From positions 118,487-182,486 of the forward strand of contig PLNT01000010.1 of NCBI GenBank assembly GCA_003141895.1: a stretch of DNA of 64,000 nt. Reading direction: 5' to 3'. The position numbers were made by a program, and so were the translations under genes. Source of the stretch: Bacteroidales bacterium. Its GTDB lineage: Bacteria > Bacteroidota > Bacteroidia > Bacteroidales > VadinHA17. This document shows positions 47,119 through 57,006 of this stretch, piece by piece (within the stretch, counting starts at the first letter, position 1; each line of letters starts with the position of its first letter). The notes under the pieces are model-generated. The model worked only from the letters and a program-made list of their open reading frames with translations. It was not told the origin of the DNA and did not search any database.

Positions 47119-49362
47119 TTATTTCTCTATTAGGACAACTACTGAAAGGGCCTTTAATTCAATCTTCCCGTTACTTTCTTTTGGTTCAGGAACTTCCGGG
47201 CTTACAGCCAGGTAGCTGTCTGAGCTATTTTGAAGATGTACTTGAGCAGTAACTGGCATATTATAGGAAGGATTGGAAACCACTACTGCCCTTTTTCCTG
47301 TTTTATGATTTACATAAACAGAATAAGATACACCATCACTCCTGTTTGATGTTACTTTTGCACCCTGAGTATCTGTGAATTCAGCATTCCATAGGAAATC
47401 ACTATACCTTTTCCTTAGAGCATCCACTTTTGTTCCATATTCAATTGTTTGCGGGAATTCATCCAGGTGTCCTTTGAAATTCCTTGGTTCATAGCTGATT
47501 ATGAACCTGAATAGAAGAGCCTGGTTAATTGTATTCCTGTCGTTGTGTCCAATAACAGCTATCATCATATCAGCTTCAGGTGCCACATAGCGGTGCATCG
47601 GTATATAGCTGTGATCAATACGGAAATAGGAAATATTATAGCTTCTCAATTGCAAATCCCTACATGATTCACCAGCGAATAAATAATCTGGATCCATTTG
47701 TTGTGTAATTTTCCGGAAACCATTCTCCAGAAGTATATCTCCCGAAAAAATATGAGCCGGTACATGATGACCATGATTTGGGTCAAAACAATAGAAACAT
47801 GGACCATGGTGCTGACATTCATCATATAACATTCCGGCTGCCCCAAGCTTAATCGCTTTTTTGAATTCGTTGTCGGCGATCTCCCTCCATCCAGGGCTCA
47901 AATGACACATGGGTACTAGTCTCCTCGTATTTAAATCTGCCAGCTGAACCGCTGTCTGGTATTGATATCCCGTATGTTTATAATAATTCCCATAAGGGTC
48001 CTTAGCTGCATATTTTATCAGTTCATTTTTAAACCATGGCTGGCTCTCATCTGCCCAGGTGTATTTACTGAATAATACTATATAAACTCCTATCTTTTTA
48101 TTTTCTTCAATTGCATTGTGAAGATCTTCCCATGTTCCAAGACGAGGATCAATATCGTGGGAAGGATTGCCCCTGTCCTGCCCGCCAAGGTTCCAGCCCG
48201 TTAACTGGATAGCCTTTACACCATATTTTGCGCACTCTTTACCAAATTGCACAAGATCCTTATAGGTGCATCTGGGATAATCTTCAGAAGAATTTATATG
48301 ATATTGTATCCATGAATGTACTTCTTTTGCCCAGGCGGGACCAGGCAGGGATCTGATCCAGGTTTTACGCCACTCCTTATAATAATTTGCACCGGTATGC
48401 CAATCGCCTTCATAAGGTTGCATAATAATTGGCTTCAGTTCAACTGTTTCGTTGGGATTTGCATAAGTAAAATGTACACAGCTATACTCAATATGTACCG
48501 GCTTCCCGCTAATACTATCACCAGCTGGAACAGTACCCCAGTCCATGCTTTCAGGGTATTCAAAGCCGGGTTTCAATTCGAAAGTAAAATTAACCAGCTG
48601 TTGGTCTGTTGTATCAGGATAGCCAACATAAAGTCCTTCAGTATTATTTCCCAAAAGCCCAAAATGAGAATGTTGTGTATTATAAGTTTGAATAGGATAA
48701 TCAACACCGTAATATCCTTTATTGTTGCGGAAATAAGGATAAAGGAAGCCTGTACTCAGTCCGCCTCCGTATTCGAAATACATCCAGTTCAGTACTTCTT
48801 GTTTTTCTGGCACTTTAACATCGCCAAGGTAAGGCCAGTAAGCAGCTTCTACAGTCAATGCTGACCGGTTGCTGATAATTGCTGAGAATTGTAACCCTTT
48901 GCTTGTAAGTTCGACGATCCCTCTAAACTCTATGTCTAATTCCTGACCACAGTCGCATCGCAATTTGTTCCATGTAAACGTTATCTTTTTATTGTCATTT
49001 AGCAATTCAACATTTCTAAGTTCCTGCCTTTCCCCATAGATACAATTGTCTTTCCTGCCTGGCATCGGCACCGCCAATCGGAACGAACGTGATAAATAGC
49101 CCCTGCCCTGAATCTGCCAATTTGTTTTCTTATTAATAAAACTAACTATCCGGCCAGTTTTTTTATCAAACACTGCTTTAAGACTTTCATTTTCCAAAGT
49201 AACAGGCACAATCTCCTCTTCATTGAAAGTCGGAACTTCAGTTAATAAATCCTTTACAGGGCAATCATTTTTGTATTCTCCCCGAATGAATTTTCCTCCT
49301 GAATTTTTACATTGCATGCAGAACAGTGCTATTATTGCGAAAAACAAAATGGTTTTTTTCAT
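47119..49362 (-). CDS. DUF6259-like lipoprotein, probable glycosidase
   Basis: A 747-residue predicted lipoprotein (MQCKNSGG after the hydrophobic stretch). An N-terminal beta-sandwich with LKAVFDKKTGRIVSF is followed by a TIM-barrel-like domain containing IQLTGWNLGGQDRG, a MLYDECQHHGPCFYC segment with possible catalytic acids and an unusual Cys/His cluster, and LFAGESC. The C-terminus is a small beta domain. The layout fits DUF6259 proteins associated with carbohydrate loci. It interrupts the ABC importer genes, lying between permease and binding protein. Confidence 0.6.
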   Translation of the reverse strand: MKKTILFFAIIALFCMQCKNSGGKFIRGEYKNDCPVKDLLTEVPTFNEEEIVPVTLENESLKAVFDKKTGRIVSFINKKTNWQIQGRGYLSRSFRLAVPMPGRKDNCIYGERQELRNVELLNDNKKITFTWNKLRCDCGQELDIEFRGIVELTSKGLQFSAIISNRSALTVEAAYWPYLGDVKVPEKQEVLNWMYFEYGGGLSTGFLYPYFRNNKGYYGVDYPIQTYNTQHSHFGLLGNNTEGLYVGYPDTTDQQLVNFTFELKPGFEYPESMDWGTVPAGDSISGKPVHIEYSCVHFTYANPNETVELKPIIMQPYEGDWHTGANYYKEWRKTWIRSLPGPAWAKEVHSWIQYHINSSEDYPRCTYKDLVQFGKECAKYGVKAIQLTGWNLGGQDRGNPSHDIDPRLGTWEDLHNAIEENKKIGVYIVLFSKYTWADESQPWFKNELIKYAAKDPYGNYYKHTGYQYQTAVQLADLNTRRLVPMCHLSPGWREIADNEFKKAIKLGAAGMLYDECQHHGPCFYCFDPNHGHHVPAHIFSGDILLENGFRKITQQMDPDYLFAGESCRDLQLRSYNISYFRIDHSYIPMHRYVAPEADMMIAVIGHNDRNTINQALLFRFIISYEPRNFKGHLDEFPQTIEYGTKVDALRKRYSDFLWNAEFTDTQGAKVTSNRSDGVSYSVYVNHKTGKRAVVVSNPSYNMPVTAQVHLQNSSDSYLAVSPEVPEPKESNGKIELKALSVVVLIEK

Positions 49363-49442
49363 CTTAAGACATTATTAGCTACCATTAATCATCCATAAAA
49401 CTACTTCCTTAGCAATTTCACTTTTTGCGATAACCGCAGGAA

Positions 49443-50375
49443 CTATTTCTTCCTGTCAATCATCACTGCCAGCAGAATTATCAAACCTTTAACGATTTGC
49501 TGCAAGTATGAAGAAACATTCAAAAGATCGAGTCCGTTATTCATTACTCCGATTATTAATGCTCCTATAATAGTACCAAAGATAGTTCCTACTCCACCTG
49601 TGAGTCTGGTTCCACCAATAACAACAGCTGCAATTGCATCTAACTCATATCCCTGACCGGTAGATGGTGAACCCGACATAACCCTGGATGAAAGTACAAT
49701 ACCTGCAAGACCGGCAAGAAAACCTGCAATAGAGTAGCCGAGGATTATTACCCTACTCGTTATTATCCCGGATAATTCTGCAGCAGTTTTGTTTCCACCT
49801 GTAGCATAAACATGCCTCCCAAATACTGTCTTTGAAAGCAGAAACGAACCTATAAACACAACAATTATAAATATGATTACCGGGATAGGTATGGACAGAA
49901 CATATTTGCCACCAATTTTATTATAGGAATCACTTAATTCTATAACCGGTCGGCCATTTGTATAGACTAGAGCTGCCCCCCTTGCAATTGTCATCATGCC
50001 CAGCGTAACTATAAATGGAGCAATCCTTCTTTTTGCGATAATTAAACCATTGATAAATCCACAAAGCGATCCGGTAAATAAGCCAGCAAGAATAGGAACA
50101 AAAACAGGATATTCACCCGGATGTGCGAAAGATGCTGCAACAACGGCAGCTAGCGCCAGAACAGAGCCAACCGACAAGTCTATTCCCGCAAGGATAATCA
50201 CGAATGTCATACCTACCGCGACAATGCCATTTATTGAAGTCTGGCGAAGTATATTCATGACATTAGTAAATTTAAGAAACGCAGGAGAAAGTACTGACAT
50301 TACGATTATCAGCATCATAAAAGCTATAAGAATTCCGTATCGCGATAAGAATTGAAAAGCCTGGTTTCGCATCAT
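49443..50375 (-). CDS. Sugar ABC transporter permease (RbsC-like)
   Basis: A 310-residue inner-membrane protein with 8-10 spans and the BPD_transp_2 pattern: the coupling region SVGSVLALAAVVAAS near residue 70, AYTNGRP-like loop (VYTNGRPVIEL), and the conserved IAAVVIGGTRLTGGVGTIFGT near residue 250. It starts 18 bp after the ATPase gene. Confidence 0.93.
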   Translation of the reverse strand: MMRNQAFQFLSRYGILIAFMMLIIVMSVLSPAFLKFTNVMNILRQTSINGIVAVGMTFVIILAGIDLSVGSVLALAAVVAASFAHPGEYPVFVPILAGLFTGSLCGFINGLIIAKRRIAPFIVTLGMMTIARGAALVYTNGRPVIELSDSYNKIGGKYVLSIPIPVIIFIIVVFIGSFLLSKTVFGRHVYATGGNKTAAELSGIITSRVIILGYSIAGFLAGLAGIVLSSRVMSGSPSTGQGYELDAIAAVVIGGTRLTGGVGTIFGTIIGALIIGVMNNGLDLLNVSSYLQQIVKGLIILLAVMIDRKK

Positions 50376-50393
50376 TTATTAATTTTTAGTCTA

Positions 50394-51893
50394 TTAAGGC
50401 ATTATGGCTGCCAGTATCTTTTCCTGGTCAAACTCAGAATGATTAAATTCCTTTGATATTTGACCACTTCTAAGAGCTATAATACGATCACACATACCCA
50501 TCAGTTCATTCATTTCAGAAGATACCATCAGAATTGAAATTCCCTTCTCAGTCAGTTTATTCATGAGTTGGTATATTTCCGACTTGGCACCGATATCAAT
50601 TCCCCTTGTAGGTTCATCAAGCAGAAGTATCCTTGGTTGGGCGAGAAGCCATTTTGCAATCACAATTTTCTGCTGATTTCCACCACTGAGGTTCTCAACA
50701 GCCTGTTTCAGATTATTAGTCCGGACATTTAATTGTTGAGAAATCTGGACCGCTGATGATTTTTCTTTTCTTTGTTTAATTATACCTGATTTTCTTGCGA
50801 AAGCTTGCAAAGTAGGTAATGTAATATTGAACAAAACTGATGCCAGCAAATGCAACCCGGAAAGTTTACGGTCTTCAGGAACGAGAGCGATACCGTTCCC
50901 GATAGCCTTGCGCGGAGAAGTGATTTCGACCTGTTTGCCCATGACCTCAATTATCCCTTGTTCTGCAGGAGGAAATCCAAATATAGATTCTACAATTTCT
51001 GTCCTTCCGGATCCTACAAGACCTGCCAAACCTAATACTTCTCCTTTTCTTAAATAAAGACTGATATCTTTAAAAGCCTTACCCCTTGACAAATGATTGA
51101 TATTCAATACAGTTACTCCCGGAACCACACTTCTTAACGGGAATAATTCTTTAGGCTCACGGCCAACCATTTTTTTGATTAATTCATCGTAATTAGTTTC
51201 AGATGCACGGCTGGTCGAAATAAGTTTTCCATCTCTAAGTATTGTTATGCTATCACTTATCCTGAAAACTTCGTCCATCTTATGTGAAATATAAATTACC
51301 GAAACTCCTCTCTCCTTAAGACTGTTCAATATTTTAAACAAGAATTCAGCATCACGCATGGAAATCGCTGAGGTGGGCTCATCCATTATTAGAATATCTG
51401 CATTGCATGATGCTGCTTTTGCGATTTCAACCAGCTGCATTTCCGAAATGCTAAGTTTACGCATTAGTCTTTTAGGATCAATATCAAGATGAAAGTCGTT
51501 GAGGATTTTTTGAACCAGGTCGTTCATTTTATATCTACTCAGAATTCCCCAGTTTGATGGTTCACGACCTGCAAAGATGTTCTCAGCCACTGTCATATCT
51601 GGAAAATTATTCAGTTCCTGATGGACCATGGCTATACCAAGTTGCTGGGCATGAAACTCATTCTTTATTTCTACAGGCTTTCCCTTTAATATAATATGCC
51701 CTTTGTCGTACCGGAAAATCCCAGCCAGAATGTTCATTAGCGTTGATTTCCCAGCACCATTTTCACCAATAAGCGCTTGGATTTCGCCACGATATAGCTT
51801 AAGCCACACATTATCAAGTGCGGTAACCCCCGGAAATGATTTGTTTATTCCTTGCATCTCCAGAATACAAGAATTGTAATCAGGGTAATTCAT
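50394..51893 (-). CDS. Sugar ABC transporter ATP-binding protein (RbsA/MglA-like)
   Basis: A 499-residue double ATPase. Domain 1 has Walker A GENGAGKST, a variant signature LSISEMQ and Walker B ILIMDEPTSA. Domain 2 has a degenerate Walker A GLVGSGRTE, the full signature LSGGNQQK and LLLDEPTRGID. This is the normal RbsA arrangement. It is the first gene of the long operon, and the shared 42-bp element (copy A) lies just upstream. Confidence 0.94.
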   Translation of the reverse strand: MNYPDYNSCILEMQGINKSFPGVTALDNVWLKLYRGEIQALIGENGAGKSTLMNILAGIFRYDKGHIILKGKPVEIKNEFHAQQLGIAMVHQELNNFPDMTVAENIFAGREPSNWGILSRYKMNDLVQKILNDFHLDIDPKRLMRKLSISEMQLVEIAKAASCNADILIMDEPTSAISMRDAEFLFKILNSLKERGVSVIYISHKMDEVFRISDSITILRDGKLISTSRASETNYDELIKKMVGREPKELFPLRSVVPGVTVLNINHLSRGKAFKDISLYLRKGEVLGLAGLVGSGRTEIVESIFGFPPAEQGIIEVMGKQVEITSPRKAIGNGIALVPEDRKLSGLHLLASVLFNITLPTLQAFARKSGIIKQRKEKSSAVQISQQLNVRTNNLKQAVENLSGGNQQKIVIAKWLLAQPRILLLDEPTRGIDIGAKSEIYQLMNKLTEKGISILMVSSEMNELMGMCDRIIALRSGQISKEFNHSEFDQEKILAAIMP

Positions 51894-52195
51894 TTATCAG
51901 TTGTTGTGACTTAAACAAATCTACTGGAAAAATCAATTTAAAAATCACATAAAATTTAACCAATAATGATACTTTTTTAATGATTATAATTAGAATTTGT
52001 AAAACAAAGTATTATGATTAGTAGTAGATTAATAATTTAATGAAAACATCGTATGATATTGTATGGCCTGAGTTAATGCCTGAGACCATCAAGAAACTTT
52101 GCAATTAATTTCTGTTGGCCAACAGGCATGCATGTCAGGCTTTTCCTCAGTTGTAAAGAATTCCCAGTAAGCGATTTATTGTCAGGTAATATAAG
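51894..52195. other. Intergenic region upstream of the ABC importer operon
   Basis: This 302-bp gap holds copy A of the shared promoter element near its left end. At 52110-52141 are overlapping small palindromes (TTGGCCAA, GCATGCATGC) followed by Ts. The rest shows nothing recognisable apart from weak similarity of 51984-52035 to the region beyond copy B. Confidence 0.6.
51916..51983 (-). promoter_or_regulatory. Shared locus element, copy A, with -7 box
   Basis: The 42-bp core is 51942-51983, reading on the minus strand from TCATTAAAAAAGTATCATTA to TTTTATGTGATTT. Exactly 18 nt further is a -7 box TAGATTTG (51923-51916). It is identical to copy C at 41 of 42 core positions and to copy B at 62 of 67 positions over 51917-51983. 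It is about 22 nt before the rbsA-like ATG. Confidence 0.85.
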
Positions 52196-54382
52196 TTAGT
52201 AAGTTGTTTTAGGCCTGGAAGAGTTATCAATTTCTTTGTATTTATGCACTTCCAGATCTTTAACAAAATCTTTCATTATCCCACCAGTATGACTCAGGCC
52301 CCCAAGATATGCAACCAAATAAGGATAATAAGTCAATTGGGCTTTATTTCCTTTATTTGGCTTATCTGGCCTGCCTAAGATCTCAGGAATTAAATATTTA
52401 TCACCACTTGAGCTCTTTGTAATATCAAATAAAGCTGTAAGCCTTTCATTGAATTCAACAGGTCTTTTAGTATATAACAAAGCCATAAGCAACTGACCCT
52501 GCCCATAACCTATATGAGAAATATTATTCAATGTATGCCAGTTAATAATTCGCTTATCATTAATGTTGCCTAATAATTCAAGAGATAAATCTAAGGTGCT
52601 TGTTATTTTTATATCATTTTTATCTACAAGCTTAACATCAGGATCTAAGAGAAAAAAATGAGGAGCAAGCGAATAACATGACAGACCTATTTTACTCTCC
52701 ACAGATAATGACTTATTTGGAACATAAGTTGTATAACTGTTCCCAATACCTTTTTTAATATTAAGAAAATGATTTTCACAATCTCCGTAAAGTAATTCAT
52801 TCATTGATGTCAGGAGAGTGTCAACAACCTTTGAAAAGTGTGCCACGTCATTAGTTTGCTTTTTGTCTTTTGCCATCTCAATAAATAGCTTAATTCCAGC
52901 GATGGAAGGAGCCTGGGTGAATACACCATATCCGTAGGACCATACATTAGATTCAGTGAGATCCAAAATCAATCCTGTTTTCTCAATATGTTCTTCAATC
53001 CAACAGCACCATTCCCTTATTGTCTGATATTGTTCTTCAAGCATTTTTTTTCCGTACTCGTCGTTTCGGTGATTTAAATAAAATTTGCCGGCTTCGAACA
53101 ATTTAAAGGAATGTCCATTTATATCGTAATAAACTTCCCTGCGATCTCCTGTCATATAAAAACTATCCCATAAATGTGCATTCTTATCTTTAAATTCAAA
53201 TTGCCTGGAAACATCAAGCATAAACTCCAGATAATTATATGCATCGGCAGTGAACCCGAAATAGTCTAACGATAAAATGCTCAAACATCTTGGCCATGTC
53301 CCGGTACCCCATATGTAGTCTTGGGTAGGGTCATCTTCTGTTACAACACCGAATATTATTCTGTCACTAAGTGAACGCAATGCACGTACCAAAAAACTTT
53401 TGATATCGGGGACAGATTTGCTATCAACTATAGTATTCAGTGAATAAAATGTTGATCCTCCCATGACAACTTTTTCTTTATCCACTTTTCTAATGACAAA
53501 TTCATGCAACCCTTGTTTAAGAAAAATTCTGTTGTTTCTTATCGTATCAATTTTTGTCAGCATGAACTCATTATCAGGAAGCTGTAAGGATTCACCAGGT
53601 TCTATACATTGCTGCTTTTCATTAACTTCATAAATACGATTTTGCCCATTAATTGACTGCACCCTGAGTTTCCCCATTTCGTCAGAAGCAGATTGAAAGG
53701 TTTTTATCCTGAAACTGTCCTCCTTCCCCCAGGTAATTAATGTCTCGACCCTGTTTGTATCAAAATCGCAGATATAACCCTCATTCTTAACATATTTAAT
53801 ACTTTTAGGCTCCGGGTAGAATTGCCAGCAAATAATAATCCCGTTTTTATGATATGAAATGGAATTTTTGATGTCGAATAAAGCAGAATCATCACCTGTA
53901 ATGAAATATCGATTATACTTGGCAAGGTTCGATTCTGAAACTTCGTAAACCATTTCAGGATTATTCCAGAATGTCCGGGTTATTTTTGAATATGGAATGC
54001 CTGAACCTACTACAGTCTCATATCCTTTGGAAACAGTAATAATTCCGTTCTTTGTTTCATGAATATCTAAATCAAAAATATAATCCCATGGTTTATTGAA
54101 ACCGAATTTAAGATTAGGCAAAAAATTTCCATAAAAAGACCACTTTTTGGGATATGCGCCTCTGTCAATAGCCCTATTTGTTGGATTGTAGTGCTGCCAG
54201 TCTGTTTCCATTTCAGCACTGAACGTACTGCCCTGAAGTTTGACAAATGCTTTTTTCTCTTTAATATTTAAATATTTATATTTGATCGTAACCTTTCCTG
54301 TATTTGACTGACTGAAAGCAGTTAAATTAATTACAAACAAACATAATACTAGATTCCTCAGCTTTGATATATTAAATTTCAT
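52196..54382 (-). CDS. Exported six-hairpin glycosidase-like protein, family unknown
   Basis: About 728 residues from MKFNISKLRNLVLCLF at 54382, chosen because a signal peptide ending near TAFSQ follows directly (an ATG at 54406 adds eight residues). The N-terminal third is beta-rich. The remainder (about residues 330-700) is helical and shows six-hairpin-type features such as YIWGTGTWPRC, WCCWIEEHIEKTGLILDLTESNVWSYGYG and HIGYGQGQLLMALL. A role in glycan hydrolysis is inference. It is the last gene of the unit starting at 57006. Confidence 0.55.
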   Translation of the reverse strand: MKFNISKLRNLVLCLFVINLTAFSQSNTGKVTIKYKYLNIKEKKAFVKLQGSTFSAEMETDWQHYNPTNRAIDRGAYPKKWSFYGNFLPNLKFGFNKPWDYIFDLDIHETKNGIITVSKGYETVVGSGIPYSKITRTFWNNPEMVYEVSESNLAKYNRYFITGDDSALFDIKNSISYHKNGIIICWQFYPEPKSIKYVKNEGYICDFDTNRVETLITWGKEDSFRIKTFQSASDEMGKLRVQSINGQNRIYEVNEKQQCIEPGESLQLPDNEFMLTKIDTIRNNRIFLKQGLHEFVIRKVDKEKVVMGGSTFYSLNTIVDSKSVPDIKSFLVRALRSLSDRIIFGVVTEDDPTQDYIWGTGTWPRCLSILSLDYFGFTADAYNYLEFMLDVSRQFEFKDKNAHLWDSFYMTGDRREVYYDINGHSFKLFEAGKFYLNHRNDEYGKKMLEEQYQTIREWCCWIEEHIEKTGLILDLTESNVWSYGYGVFTQAPSIAGIKLFIEMAKDKKQTNDVAHFSKVVDTLLTSMNELLYGDCENHFLNIKKGIGNSYTTYVPNKSLSVESKIGLSCYSLAPHFFLLDPDVKLVDKNDIKITSTLDLSLELLGNINDKRIINWHTLNNISHIGYGQGQLLMALLYTKRPVEFNERLTALFDITKSSSGDKYLIPEILGRPDKPNKGNKAQLTYYPYLVAYLGGLSHTGGIMKDFVKDLEVHKYKEIDNSSRPKTTY

Positions 54383-54466
54383 TTTAAATATATTATAGAT
54401 TTTCAAATTGATTGGACCTGATAAAATGGTATTTGAACTAAGCTCGTATTCAATTCGGGTAACAAT

Positions 54467-55681
54467 TTAATTCGTGGGTTGAAGTCTCGCCAAAGCATAT
54501 TCAGCCTCATCCTTCAACTCTGCATTTGATACTAACTTTTTAATTGCAGGGATCGAATAATCTGAGCCCATCCAGCTCAATTCACGAAGCAGAAGTTTTT
54601 TTGCCGCAACTGTTGCTTTATTATGGACAAGAATCTTGTCCATCATTTTTTCGATATCCCTTAAACCTTGTTCACTACCTGCAAGGTTTCGGATATGGCT
54701 TTGTATACAACTTAAATATTTTGTGCTTTTTCCGATATCATAATTCCCGATATTTGCCATAGCTTCCTCCAAAGTTATCTCTTTATAATCAGGACGAAGG
54801 ACTACTCCTGCAGCACTTGGAAAATCGAACGGTACAATTTGTGTAACATTACCGGTGACTGCCCATTCAGCCCCTCTTTGTAAGGTGGTAATGAAACCTG
54901 CACATTGCATGGCAGGACCTGCCCCATCATAGTCATCGCCCATTGCTGTATGGAAAATTCTTCCTTTCCCATATGTTATGATCATTAGCAGAGGTTCATT
55001 TCGCATTGTTCCTACTCCTACTATGGAATCGGAAAAAGCTGTTGCCAGAATTTGCATGTTTTTACCTGGCCCCCGGAGCTGGCTGTATAACTCATCACTT
55101 CCATGAAGCCACCTGACTGGTAACCCCTTGGTTATTGGATGATCCACAATCCGATTTGTTATTATATACTCACTTTTCTTCCCATGCGAACCTGCAACCC
55201 CGGCTGTAGAATCATAAACCAGATCATTACCTTTCAAATAAATATATGGCCCATTTTTTTCTGTACGATTGCCCCATCCGCCAAGTCCGATAATCTCATT
55301 ATACTCTTTCCATTCTGGAAATGAATTATCTGCAGCATGGTATATTACAACTCCGCCTCCGTCCTTCACATATTTTAGAAATTCCGCATTTGTGTTATCA
55401 GACCATGAGTCACCATTGTAGTCAAGGACAACAAGCTTGTATTTTGAAAAGTTGGGATTAAATTTATTCATATTCCCACCCTTTTCAGGGGTGATCATAA
55501 TTTCTGATGAAAACAAGCCTGTTTCGTCAAGTATCTGTTTAAGAATCACTGAACTTTCCTTCCATTTGTGATTATTCTGACCAGTGATAATTAGGGTCGA
55601 GTATTTTGTATCTTTTTTGCAGCCTGGAAGGAATGTCAACAAAGCTGTTGCCATAATAAAAAATAAAAATTGCTTTTTCAT
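54467..55681 (-). CDS. ThuA domain lipoprotein
   Basis: A 404-residue predicted lipoprotein (lipobox FLPGC). Residues about 30-280 form a ThuA-like glutamine-amidotransferase-fold domain, visible in LIITGQNNHKWKESS, VVIYHAADNSFPEWKEYNEI and GKGRIFHTAMGDDY. The C-terminal 100 residues are helical, HEAT-like. ThuA proteins are common in trehalose and other sugar loci, and some take part in keto-sugar chemistry. The gene starts 11 bp after the Gfo/Idh/MocA gene. Confidence 0.88.
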   Translation of the reverse strand: MKKQFLFFIMATALLTFLPGCKKDTKYSTLIITGQNNHKWKESSVILKQILDETGLFSSEIMITPEKGGNMNKFNPNFSKYKLVVLDYNGDSWSDNTNAEFLKYVKDGGGVVIYHAADNSFPEWKEYNEIIGLGGWGNRTEKNGPYIYLKGNDLVYDSTAGVAGSHGKKSEYIITNRIVDHPITKGLPVRWLHGSDELYSQLRGPGKNMQILATAFSDSIVGVGTMRNEPLLMIITYGKGRIFHTAMGDDYDGAGPAMQCAGFITTLQRGAEWAVTGNVTQIVPFDFPSAAGVVLRPDYKEITLEEAMANIGNYDIGKSTKYLSCIQSHIRNLAGSEQGLRDIEKMMDKILVHNKATVAAKKLLLRELSWMGSDYSIPAIKKLVSNAELKDEAEYALARLQPTN

Positions 55682-55692
55682 ATTTCTCTCTT

Positions 55693-57006
55693 TTATACTA
55701 TTGGTATTGACCAGGGCTGGCGGTATGGACGGCTCAGCATTCTGCTTGCTCTGGGGTTGCCAATTATCTCTTCCTTATCAGGATCCCATTTTATTGTCTG
55801 TCCGGTTGTTATGGCAATTTCACCTAACAATGCAACAGAAATTGCTCTGTAAGCAACTTCAACAGGTGCTATGGTGGGCTTTCCAGAACGAACACTATCC
55901 ACGAAATTTTGCCAGTGATTGTCGCTCTTATACAGGTGAATTTCATTTTCACCAATCACCTCTGTCAAAATCTTTGGATTGGATGCAGTAATAACGTTTC
56001 CACGGTCAACATGGACCCAGCCAAGCTCACCATACCACGTTGTTCCCATACCCAAAGGGATACGTGATTCATTAGCTACGCGCATTTCAATCCCATTTGC
56101 ATATCTACAGAGGAAATCATACTCAACCGGGACATTGAAAATCCCCTCAACAGGGTAGACGCCTGTTCCTTTTATCTCAACGGGTCCGGTATGTTCCAGA
56201 CCTGCTCCCCAGTTAGCAATATCAATATGATGACCTGCCCAGTCAGTCATTGAGCCACCAGAGTAGTCAAGTATCCAGCGCCAATCCCAATGAGTTACAC
56301 CTCTATATGGCACCTTCAAAGCAGGCCCGAGCCACATATCCCAGTTAAGTTCAGGAGGGACCTGCATTATAGGTGGTGTGCCGATACCTTTATTACCATC
56401 TGGTAATCCAACTTCGATATATTTAATTTTACCAATCCTTCCGTTAATAACTAGTTCAGCCCCGCGGTGAAAGTTAGGCTCTGATCTCTGCCAGCTTCCG
56501 GTCTGCCAGATAATGTTATTCTTTTTGACAGATTTAACAATAGCCTGTCCGTCATGAATGGTTCGACAGATGGGTTTTTCACCATATACATTTATTTTAC
56601 TGTTCGATGCTGCAGTATAAATAATTCCATGCCAATGATCGGGTATTGCAAGCATAACAGCATCCAGTTTTTCTTTAACGAAAAATTCGCGGTAATCACC
56701 ATAAGTAGCACAATCATTGTTTTTGTTAGCCAGATCAACAGTATTTTTAGCTTTGGCAAGATGGTTGGCATCCACATCACAGACCGCTACAAACTGAACA
56801 GCATCCTTGAGTTTCAGAAAGTCTCTCATGTTATATGTACCCTGGTATCCCATTCCGATCGCACCCATAACGATCCGATCACTCGGAGCAATTCTCTTTC
56901 CCATCCCCAATGCTGAGGAAGGAATTATTTGTGGAATAGTAATAACAGCAGTCAGGGCAGAAGCTGCTCGTTTTACAAAATCCCGTCTTGTTGTTTTAGG
57001 TGACAT
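55693..57006 (-). CDS. Gfo/Idh/MocA family oxidoreductase, Tat-exported
   Basis: A 437-residue NAD(P)-dependent sugar oxidoreductase-like protein. The N-terminus has a twin-arginine signal (TTRRDFVKRAASAL). The Rossmann domain starts at VMGAIGMGYQG, and the catalytic-type GEKPICRT motif and WRWILDYSGGSMTDWAGHH follow. Periplasmic members act on glycans by redox-assisted chemistry or epimerisation; pairing with ThuA supports sugar modification. It heads a three-gene unit preceded by copy B of the shared element. Confidence 0.9.
   Translation of the reverse strand: MSPKTTRRDFVKRAASALTAVITIPQIIPSSALGMGKRIAPSDRIVMGAIGMGYQGTYNMRDFLKLKDAVQFVAVCDVDANHLAKAKNTVDLANKNNDCATYGDYREFFVKEKLDAVMLAIPDHWHGIIYTAASNSKINVYGEKPICRTIHDGQAIVKSVKKNNIIWQTGSWQRSEPNFHRGAELVINGRIGKIKYIEVGLPDGNKGIGTPPIMQVPPELNWDMWLGPALKVPYRGVTHWDWRWILDYSGGSMTDWAGHHIDIANWGAGLEHTGPVEIKGTGVYPVEGIFNVPVEYDFLCRYANGIEMRVANESRIPLGMGTTWYGELGWVHVDRGNVITASNPKILTEVIGENEIHLYKSDNHWQNFVDSVRSGKPTIAPVEVAYRAISVALLGEIAITTGQTIKWDPDKEEIIGNPRASRMLSRPYRQPWSIPIV

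Noticed and set aside
48316..48864. 182-codon plus-strand frame
   Set aside because: It is antisense to the DUF6259-like gene with no supporting signal.
52110..52141. Terminator for the 52196 gene
   Set aside because: The palindromes are short and overlapping, and the T-run is on the plus strand while the gene reads on the minus strand.
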